Below, one piece after another: positions 16,369 through 22,303 of a DNA stretch of 34,180 nucleotides. Every line of letters begins with the position of its first letter. Within the stretch, counting starts at the first letter, position 1. Source of the DNA: Deltaproteobacteria bacterium (GTDB lineage: Bacteria > Desulfobacterota > GWC2-55-46 > UBA9637); assembly GCA_016219285.1 (NCBI GenBank), contig JACRNJ010000077.1:1-34180 (forward strand). The letters run 5' to 3'. The translations under genes were made by a program, and so were the position numbers. Below the pieces are notes generated by a model. It was not told the DNA's origin and ran no database searches. It worked only from the letters and a program-made list of their open reading frames with translations.

Positions 16369-16501
16369 TTTTTTCACCTCCTTAGTTATTTTTATTTTAT
16401 TTAAAACTCCGAAACCAAAAGAAACAAACATTTGCTTTTTCACCTCCCTCTATAAGAGATTATTATGATTAGAAAATAGTATTTAATTACAGATTGGCTA
16501 G

Positions 16502-16530
16502 AATATAGAATGGTAAAAATTAAATGTCAA
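16502..16530 (-). promoter_or_regulatory. Sigma70-type promoter of the NosZ-like gene
   Basis: On the minus strand TTGACA (16530-16525), exactly 17 bases, TATATT (16507-16502). It lies about 135 bases upstream of the chosen ATG, inside the only sizeable gap in this block, and gives the NosZ-like gene its own transcription unit apart from the ccdA/tlpA genes. I found no FNR-like box here. Confidence 0.7.
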
Positions 16531-16545
16531 GAAAAAAATTAACCT

Positions 16546-17289
16546 TCACTCAACAAAGAAACTGAGAAGAAATGCCTTATAATAAACCATAAAGCCGCTC
16601 ATGGCCATTATCCCCAAAATCATCAGAAAGAAGGCACAACAAAAAATGACAAGACCATGTCTCCGAATTCTTTGTGTCAGCCAGCCGACAGCTATTGCAA
16701 GGGGAAGGCCAATAGCAATAAATGCGGTACTCAAACCAATACCATATATTATAAGAAACAGAAATCCCCTTACTGCATTTTCAGGCACACTGGCATAATT
16801 TAAGAGTTGAGAAAGGGTAGGCGGAATACAGGGGGAATAGATAAATGCAAATGAAGCACCCACAAACGGCGCAAGAATCCAAAAGATAGAGCCGGGCAAT
16901 GTTTGTGCAATATTTCTTACAAAGGCTATAGCAATCATTAATAGAGCTATCAACAAGATAAAAATGCCTGATAACATCCTGAAACTTTTTATATGATAAA
17001 GCAGATATCCGGATATGCCAGTCCCTGATGCACCAAGTAGGGCAAAGATAATGCTGAACCCCACTAAATATCCAAAAGATGTGATCAAAAGATTTGTTGT
17101 GGGTTGTTTAAGAGAGCCGACCTCTTTAATCAAGCATACCGCAATGAGAAATACCATGAAAAATGGGCTTATCTGGGCTATGCAGAACTGCCAGCTAGAA
17201 AAAAAAGAGGAAAATGCGCCGAAAAATGCCTCGGAAAAACCAACATTTGAAATCAAATTTACTATTTCGTGATGATGTCCTGATTCCAT
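16546..17289 (-). CDS. CcdA/DsbD-type thiol-disulfide membrane carrier
   Basis: 247 aa with six membrane helices. The two conserved redox Cys of the CcdA fold are visible: C36 in QFCIAQISPF and C154 in SPCIPPTLSQLL. CcdA moves electrons from cytoplasmic thioredoxin across the membrane to periplasmic thioredoxin-like proteins used in cytochrome c maturation. Two such proteins are encoded directly upstream (17369-18552). A heptamer palindrome fills the gap before its ATG and no clear ribosome site is seen. An N-terminal His cluster (GHHHE) is present. Confidence 0.8.
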   Translation of the reverse strand: MESGHHHEIVNLISNVGFSEAFFGAFSSFFSSWQFCIAQISPFFMVFLIAVCLIKEVGSLKQPTTNLLITSFGYLVGFSIIFALLGASGTGISGYLLYHIKSFRMLSGIFILLIALLMIAIAFVRNIAQTLPGSIFWILAPFVGASFAFIYSPCIPPTLSQLLNYASVPENAVRGFLFLIIYGIGLSTAFIAIGLPLAIAVGWLTQRIRRHGLVIFCCAFFLMILGIMAMSGFMVYYKAFLLSFFVE

Positions 17290-17362
17290 AAAAAGATTTT
17301 AGATTGACGATTTTAGATTTAAGATTTTAAATCGTAATTCTTAAATCGTAATTCGTAAATCA
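17288..17362. repeat. AT-rich heptamer palindrome before the ccdA-like gene
   Basis: GATTTTAGATT-type units on the left, AAATCGTAATTC units on the right. It fills the 79-base gap between the tlpA-like stop and the ccdA-like ATG. Confidence 0.85.
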
Positions 17363-17368
17363 CATTAT

Positions 17369-17947
17369 TTATTTCGCTATCTCCTCAACCCATGCCGACA
17401 ACTTCTCTATCTCAACAAGCTTTCCGTAGAATGCCCTGGCTATCTTGCCATCCTTGTCTACAAAAAATGTTGTAGGCGGAGCATTGACGCCGTAGAGACT
17501 CGCTATTTTATCAGCCTTATCAAAACCGGCAGGGAAAGGGAACTGCTTCTTTTCAAGAAATTTTCTAAACTTTGATTCCGAATCCTGTATGCCTATCATC
17601 AGAAATTCCACACCCTTTGGATTATACTTGCCATATGCCTCTTTAAAAACAGGCGCGCTCTCATTAGAGCAGGGACACCACGATGCCATAAATGTTATTA
17701 CAAGCGGCTTTCCCTTAAAACTGTCAAGGGTTATAGAGCCTCCGCTTATGAGATTAAGAGTAAACATGGGAGCAGACATGCCAACCTTTGCTGTTGGCTG
17801 CTTATCCTGCGGACCGCTGCAACTTACAGTAAGAAGTAGGCAGTAGGCAGTAAGCACGAAAAGAGATTTTAGATTTAAGATTTTAGATTTTAGATTTAAA
17901 AAATCGTAAATCGTAAATCGTAAATCGTAAATCGTAATTGTCTTCAT
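17369..17947 (-). CDS. TlpA/ResA-like thioredoxin with unusual CPC active site
   Basis: 192 aa. Residues about 55-190 form a TlpA-type thioredoxin domain (MASW, VEFLMIGIQDSE, NAPPTTFFVDKDGKI with the cis-Pro region). The active site reads W-C91-P-C93-S instead of WCxxC, so the resolving Cys is one position early: a CxC site. The first ~40 residues (TIYDLRFTIYDF and LTAYCLLLTVSC) derive from heptamer arrays, including the hydrophobic core; C43 may be a lipid attachment site, with a weak lipobox. The ATG overlaps the upstream stop (ATGA). Probable role: periplasmic disulfide reduction for cytochrome c or copper-site assembly. Confidence 0.8.
   Translation of the reverse strand: MKTITIYDLRFTIYDFLNLKSKILNLKSLFVLTAYCLLLTVSCSGPQDKQPTAKVGMSAPMFTLNLISGGSITLDSFKGKPLVITFMASWCPCSNESAPVFKEAYGKYNPKGVEFLMIGIQDSESKFRKFLEKKQFPFPAGFDKADKIASLYGVNAPPTTFFVDKDGKIARAFYGKLVEIEKLSAWVEEIAK
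17826..17944. repeat. Heptamer arrays at the start of the CPC thioredoxin gene
   Basis: AAATCGT x5 perfect copies at 17901-17935, preceded by AGATTTTAGATTT-type units and GCAGTAG/GCAGTAA units (about 17838-17855). All are translated in frame on the minus strand. Confidence 0.9.
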
Positions 17948-18552
17948 TTTAGCGCCTTCTCTATCTCCTTTATCAAATCAGCTTCTGCAATCTCACCCAT
18001 ATGGATATAAGAAAACCGCCCATCCTTCCCAATGATAAAAGTCTTTGGTATACCGTATATCTTATAAAGCTCAGAAATATTACCTTCGCTGTCAAGTCCA
18101 ACAGGAAATGCAATACCAAATTCCTTCACGTAGTCCAAAACCTTTGCCTCGGTGTCCTGAATTGCAATGGCTATGAATACAGCCCCCTTGTCCTTATATC
18201 TTGTATAAACCCTCTGAAAGGCTGGCGACTCTAACCTGCAAGGATGGCACCATGATGCAAAGAAGTTGATAATAACAGGTTTCCCCTTCATATCATTTAA
18301 ACTGAACCTTTTACCATCCAATAATTTTAAGGAGAATGAAACTGCAACATCATCTTCCCTGGGCAGTATCTTTCTTATGCCGCCTTCCTCCTCCTTTTGT
18401 ACACAGCCGGGCAAAACAGTAAGCAGTAAGCAGCAGGCCGTAAGCAGTATTAAAAATACAGACTTCAGATTCAAGACCCAAGACTCAAAACTTAAGTCTG
18501 TAGTCTGTAGTCTGGTGTCTGGTGTCTGGTGTCTTGATTTCCTATTTTTCAT
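17944..18552 (-). CDS. TlpA/ResA-like lipoprotein thioredoxin
   Basis: 202 aa. A canonical active site W-C102-HP-C105 lies in a TlpA fold (GKPVIINFFASW, AIAIQDTEAKV, YGIPKTFIIGKDGR). The lipobox LPGC places the lipidated Cys at 50, an unusually long leader: residues 1-45 are encoded by heptamer arrays (HQTPDTRLQTTD, LLTACCLLLTVL). It overlaps the upstream CX3CH cytochrome gene by 11 bases and the next tlpA-like gene by four. GGAG lies five bases before the ATG. Likely keeps apocytochrome thiols reduced, with CcdA as electron donor. Confidence 0.85.
   Translation of the reverse strand: MKNRKSRHQTPDTRLQTTDLSFESWVLNLKSVFLILLTACCLLLTVLPGCVQKEEEGGIRKILPREDDVAVSFSLKLLDGKRFSLNDMKGKPVIINFFASWCHPCRLESPAFQRVYTRYKDKGAVFIAIAIQDTEAKVLDYVKEFGIAFPVGLDSEGNISELYKIYGIPKTFIIGKDGRFSYIHMGEIAEADLIKEIEKALK
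18414..18545. repeat. Heptamer arrays at the start of the WCHPC thioredoxin gene
   Basis: AGTCTGT / TGTCTGG units run from about 18495 to 18534, with GCAGTAA-type units at about 18417-18450. They are translated as QTPDTRLQTTD and LTACCLLLTV. Confidence 0.85.
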
Positions 18553-19384
18553 GAAACTCCGGTACCGGCAGTTCCCATCTGAAAAATCTCTCTTTCTGGC
18601 CTGGCAAATCTTTTAAAACAAGATTCATAAAACCTTTATCATTTTTAACCTTTCCCCGATTAAAGTCCTCTGTGACAAACTTAAATCTCAACACGCCTTC
18701 CATGTGGTGATAATCTCCGCTTGTATAAGATACCTTCCAGTCCGCCGGCTCATAAATCCCGCCATCCTTATCCTTTAATACAGCCAGTTTTTCCATAGCC
18801 GCCTTTGGCAGTCTCTCCTGATGCGTATTCAGATAAACAAGAAATACGGTGTAATCCTGCACATTATGCTTTTCCGCATCGGAAGCCCCGCCTGTAAGAT
18901 TGAAATACTCAATCGGCGTATAAATCACATCAATATAAAGGTCGCTTTCACCAAAATCACTCCTCCAGAGATACTGTTTTAAAAACCTGTTTGCCTCATT
19001 GGATAAAATTGTAGGAACATTGCTTAAATGTTTTTTTTGAAGATACCTGGTAATTGCAATACTCTCGTTATCTGTCAGCCGCGCACCATTAACAAGCCTC
19101 ATCCTGTTCACTACGTTTTCCCATTCTCGCGGCGTATGTTTTGTCCTTTCTACAACATCCTTGCTGTGGCACTTCCTTGTGCATGAATTGCTATAGAGAA
19201 ATTTCATCTCAGTTTCATCAAGTTCCGGCAATCCGGCAAACCTAAAGGCCGTAATCCTGGCCGCTACATTCAGATATTCAAATCTGCTCATTGGCCTTGT
19301 ATCCACCAAGAGAAAAAAGGCCACAATAGCCATCATAAGGAGTAGGGAGGTAAACATAAAAACTGCAACAAGTAACTGCCTCAC
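18542..19384 (-). CDS. Membrane-anchored cytochrome with CX3CH heme motif and unrecognised C-terminal domain
   Basis: 280 aa starting at GTG, overlapping the ccmH-like stop (GTGA). One N-terminal membrane helix (residues 4-27). A heme-type site C68-TRK-C72-H73 (CX3CH rather than CX2CH) is followed by HTPREWENVVNRM, as in cytochromes that sense or carry electrons. Residues about 120-275 (SDLYIDVIYTPIEYF, DYTVFLVYLNTHQERL, YHHMEGVLRFKF) form a domain I do not recognise. CX3CH hemes are rare and may need their own lyase. The position among ccmH, tlpA and ccdA suggests a role in maturation or in feeding the NosZ-like protein. Confidence 0.65.
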   Translation of the reverse strand: MRQLLVAVFMFTSLLLMMAIVAFFLLVDTRPMSRFEYLNVAARITAFRFAGLPELDETEMKFLYSNSCTRKCHSKDVVERTKHTPREWENVVNRMRLVNGARLTDNESIAITRYLQKKHLSNVPTILSNEANRFLKQYLWRSDFGESDLYIDVIYTPIEYFNLTGGASDAEKHNVQDYTVFLVYLNTHQERLPKAAMEKLAVLKDKDGGIYEPADWKVSYTSGDYHHMEGVLRFKFVTEDFNRGKVKNDKGFMNLVLKDLPGQKERFFRWELPVPEFHEK

Positions 19385-19875
19385 CTTGCCGCCTTGTCAG
19401 GAGCGGACATTGATAATAATCGCCGGCTTACGAGATATATGCCGATGAACAAACCAACAACCCAGACACTAATAACACCCCAGAAGATTGCCCAATCTAT
19501 AGTATCAAATGCCCTTGTATATTTAAAAAACTTGCCCTTTATCCTTTGCACAGGTGTTATTCTTGCATCATCGCCGTATTTATCTAAAAAATATTTTATA
19601 ATCTCTTGCTTTGTCTTCCCATCTTTTATCATCTGGCCTATCTGGTCTTTCCAGTCAAGACCGCAGCTCATATTGCAGTCCTCCAACACAAGAGGACATT
19701 CGCACGGGCAGGCCAGATCTTCCGCAACCTCCTGAACTGTCAGGGCATAGGCTGGCGCCGATAAAAATAGTAAGCAGCAGGCAGTAAGCACTAAAAGAAA
19801 TTTTAGATTTACGATTTTAGATTTACGATTTAAATTCGTAATGCGTAAATCGTAAATCGTAATTGTCTTCTTCAT
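19381..19875 (-). CDS. CcmH-like cytochrome c maturation protein with extra cysteines
   Basis: 164 aa. After an array-encoded leader (residues 1-44, TIYDLRITN and LTACCLLFLSAPAYA) comes a CcmH/NrfF helical domain: VQEVAEDLACPCECPLVLEDC, DQIGQMIKDGKTKQEIIKYF, DKYGDDARITP. A C-terminal membrane helix (IFWGVISVWVVGLFIGIYLV) follows. Classical CcmH has a single LRCxxC pair; here C56, C58, C60, C67 and C71 are present, so the thiol chemistry may differ. The ATG overlaps the upstream stop (ATGA). It should act in reducing apocytochrome disulfides. Confidence 0.8.
   Translation of the reverse strand: MKKTITIYDLRITNLNRKSKIVNLKFLLVLTACCLLFLSAPAYALTVQEVAEDLACPCECPLVLEDCNMSCGLDWKDQIGQMIKDGKTKQEIIKYFLDKYGDDARITPVQRIKGKFFKYTRAFDTIDWAIFWGVISVWVVGLFIGIYLVSRRLLSMSAPDKAAR
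19769..19864. repeat. Heptamer arrays at the start of the ccmH-like gene
   Basis: GCAGTAA-type units (19770-19790), then a palindrome of TTTACGATTTTAGATTT against AAATTCGTAATGCGTAAATC. They are translated as the leader of the CcmH-like protein. Confidence 0.85.
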
Positions 19876-20621
19876 CTCTTCCTCTTAAAAACAAACCACA
19901 GCATTCCTATGACCAGCAAAAGGCCGAGGCCTCCTGCAAGGTATAAGATAGCTGCCATACGGCGTGGGGTTTCGTAAGGCGAACCCCATGTTTTTGGCCC
20001 TGCCATTGGCGAATATTTTATATCAACTGACGGTATGTTGTCATTTTTTACATATTCAACCTTAAAATCTATTGTCTTCCCAGCCTGCACATTCTCAAAT
20101 ACATAACCGTAATGCTCAAAATCTTTTTTCTCTGATACCTCAGACGCCGCTGGAGTTATCCTGAATCCATCTGTCCTTAACGGCCTCTGAATATCAACCT
20201 CTAACTTGTCTGTTGCGTGATTTACATTAACTGTGTATAAAAAATCCTTATTCGTTTTATTTTCTTTAAATGGGTTTACATGAAAACTCAGATAAAAATT
20301 CGGATACGGCAATTTCAGTCTCACCTCATCCACATCGCCAACGTTTTTTTGCTTATACAACTGACAAAAGTGCTGGCCTTTGGGAGACAGGCTGCATGCG
20401 TCGCTTATAACGCTATCCTTTGGCAATATAAAGGTAGTTTCTGCAGGAAAAGAATTTTCACCCTTGAACCTGCCGTCATAGATAACCATGATGCCATGGT
20501 CATCATACTCAGGCCATATTGACACCCTCATCCTGCCTATGGATAAATCAGATGCCGATGTATGGTTCACAGATAAAAAGAGAGATATTAACAAAACCCA
20601 TACTATTAGTACCTTTTTCAT
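19872..20621 (-). CDS. Exported, C-terminally anchored protein of unknown function in the cytochrome maturation operon
   Basis: 249 aa from the ATG at 20621 (GGAG six bases upstream). Signal peptide MKKVLIVWVLLISLFLSVNHTSA, a beta-rich extracytoplasmic domain (RMRVSIWPEYDDHGIMVIYD, FPAETTFILPKDS, FKVEYVK) and a C-terminal membrane helix (ILYLAGGLGLLLVIGMLWFVF) with a basic tail. I do not recognise a named family. It begins 17 bases after tilS and overlaps the ccmH-like gene, so it probably assists cytochrome assembly at the membrane surface. Confidence 0.6.
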   Translation of the reverse strand: MKKVLIVWVLLISLFLSVNHTSASDLSIGRMRVSIWPEYDDHGIMVIYDGRFKGENSFPAETTFILPKDSVISDACSLSPKGQHFCQLYKQKNVGDVDEVRLKLPYPNFYLSFHVNPFKENKTNKDFLYTVNVNHATDKLEVDIQRPLRTDGFRITPAASEVSEKKDFEHYGYVFENVQAGKTIDFKVEYVKNDNIPSVDIKYSPMAGPKTWGSPYETPRRMAAILYLAGGLGLLLVIGMLWFVFKRKR

Positions 20622-20638
20622 GTAAAACTCCAATCATC

Positions 20639-22075
20639 TCATTTTAATTTTATCTCATACTCTATCTCCAATATCTTCTTTGTTCCCGATTCTATTTTAC
20701 CATACTCTGCCTGTCTCATACCAGCTACCCATATTATCTCGCTGCCGGATACAAGGACGGGAACCATATTTCTCCGACGCTTAGAAATCTTCTTTTCTTG
20801 AAAAAGCTCCTTAACCTTTTTGTGGCCGTTCATACCAAGCGGCACAAAACTATCGCCCGGTCTAAAGCTCCTGACAATCAGAGGGATTGTAGGGTGGGCT
20901 TTGCCCGCCACTTTATCGTAATCAAAATAGGCGACCGATTGAGGTTTTAGGTTTACGATTTTAGATTTACGATTTTGAATTCTTGTCTTAAAATCCGCAA
21001 TCCGCAATCCGCAATCCGCAATTACTTCTGTCTTGCCATTTATCTTTAATTCCTGTCCAAAAGCAATATCTGCGCTATTCTTGCCTCTTGCCTCCTGCCT
21101 CTTGCCTCTTTCAATTATAACAACATCATATTCTTTATACAGGGTCAGGTTGTGTGGAAGGGTAATAGAGATATTGGGTGAAGCATTACTTAACAACTTG
21201 AGAAAATCTTCTACATGATAACTGTAAAATCCCTTTAATGAACCAAGTAGTTCCTCAACTGCCATAAAAAAAACTCTGGCCTTTATCGCATCATGCAATC
21301 TTGAGAGTTCTTGAACATAGAGAACGATTGCATTCTTGCCTCTGCCCTTCATGCAATCTCTGTAAATATCTTTTGCCTTATCCTTGAGATAATCCTCGTC
21401 TCTGGCAAGGATATTGGCAAGCCGGGCTGCATCATTTTTAAGCCTTGGGTTATAACATTCAAGCACAGGCATCAATTGAAGCCTTATACGATTACGAAGA
21501 TATTTTGTGTTTTTATTTGAACTGTCCTTTACAAACCTCAATCCATTTTTAGCAGCATATTCCTCTATCTCTTTTCTGCTTACATCAAGCAGCGGCCTTA
21601 TATATTTTCCTCTTTTTGGCAGAATCCCGCTCAAACCATTTAGTCCGGCCCCCCTTAAAAACCTGCTTACTACTGTCTCGGCCTGGTCATCCATATTATG
21701 GCCTGTAGCTATCTTATCCGCTCTATATTTTTTTGCAGTTTCCTCAAAAAATAGATATCTTGCCTCTCTGGCAACATCCTGAAGCGAATCACCTTTTTTA
21801 ACAAGAGAGCGAATATCAACTCTCTTATAGATAAACTTTACACCCATTTTTTTTGCAATCCCTTTTACAAATGCCTCATCCCTGTCGGACTCTTTACCTC
21901 GTAAACAATGATTGAGATGAACAACAAGGATAGAAATTCGGCATTCTTCTGCAAGCATTGAGAGTGCATGAAGTAATACAACGGAATCAATACCGCCTGA
22001 AACGGCAACCATTACAGTATCGCCTTTGCTTAACATGTTGAATCTTTTAATTGTGGTTTTTATTTTGTCCAGCAT
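20639..22075 (-). CDS. tilS: tRNA(Ile)-lysidine synthetase carrying repeat-encoded insertions
   Basis: 478 aa. PP-loop SGGIDS (26-31), HLNHCLRG, GHNMDDQAET, SRKEIEEYA and RNRIRLQLMP identify TilS, which makes lysidine at C34 of the AUA-reading tRNA(Ile). The C-terminal substrate-binding domain is also present (VRSFRPGDSFVPLGM, ELFQEKKISKRRR). Between them are inserts encoded by repeats: residues about 320-331 (RGKRQEARGK), 352-377 (IADCGLRIADF, RIQNRKSKIVNLK) and about 388-396 (GKAHPTI). All keep the frame, and the essential motifs are intact. Confidence 0.92.
   Translation of the reverse strand: MLDKIKTTIKRFNMLSKGDTVMVAVSGGIDSVVLLHALSMLAEECRISILVVHLNHCLRGKESDRDEAFVKGIAKKMGVKFIYKRVDIRSLVKKGDSLQDVAREARYLFFEETAKKYRADKIATGHNMDDQAETVVSRFLRGAGLNGLSGILPKRGKYIRPLLDVSRKEIEEYAAKNGLRFVKDSSNKNTKYLRNRIRLQLMPVLECYNPRLKNDAARLANILARDEDYLKDKAKDIYRDCMKGRGKNAIVLYVQELSRLHDAIKARVFFMAVEELLGSLKGFYSYHVEDFLKLLSNASPNISITLPHNLTLYKEYDVVIIERGKRQEARGKNSADIAFGQELKINGKTEVIADCGLRIADFKTRIQNRKSKIVNLKPQSVAYFDYDKVAGKAHPTIPLIVRSFRPGDSFVPLGMNGHKKVKELFQEKKISKRRRNMVPVLVSGSEIIWVAGMRQAEYGKIESGTKKILEIEYEIKLK
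20885..20915. repeat. GGGTGGGC/GCCCGCC hairpin repeat inside tilS
   Basis: TGTAGGGTGGGCTTTGCCCG pairs as GGGTGGGC with GCCCGCC. It is translated in frame as AGKAHPTI. A related GTAG-type palindrome lies at 33861-33909. Confidence 0.65.
20944..21022. repeat. Heptamer arrays inside tilS (first site)
   Basis: CCGCAAT x4 (20995-21022) and TTTACGATTTTAGATTTACG units (20950-20975). Translated as IADCGLRIADF and NRKSKIVNLK. Confidence 0.9.
21081..21111. repeat. Heptamer array inside tilS (second site)
   Basis: GCCTCTT-type units, about four imperfect copies, translated as RGKRQEARGK between the catalytic and C-terminal domains. Confidence 0.8.
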
Positions 22076-22130
22076 GATTATAGTCCGTAAAAATGGATGT
22101 CTGTTTTTGGGATAGTTATGGTTAAACAGT

Positions 22131-22254
22131 TATAGTGGACGATACAAATAAGTAGATGTAGCTTGCCCGACCCAACCTTCTGTTGGGTGCCCCATGGGCG
22201 TATTTTAAAATCGCCGATAAATCGGCAACCTACAAATTTATGTCGCTGACTATA
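22131..22254. mobile_element. MITE-like element, 124 bp (minus orientation)
   Basis: Terminal repeats start TATAGTGGACGATACAAAT and (reverse complement of the other end) TATAGTCAGCGACATAAAT, matching at 14 of 19 positions. The core GTAG...CTAC (22158-22233) contains CCCAACC/GGTTGGG-type and CGCCGATAAATCGGC palindromes. The element at 26314-26437 is a second copy of the same length in the opposite orientation. It lies between lptD and tilS. Confidence 0.8.
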
Positions 22255-22303
22255 GTAGATTTTGTTTTTATCTTTTACTCCTAACTCCCAACTACTAACC
22301 GCA

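Noticed and set aside
17826-17944. Tandem arrays as CRISPR
   Set aside because: Units are 7 bp with no unique spacers, and no cas gene is present.
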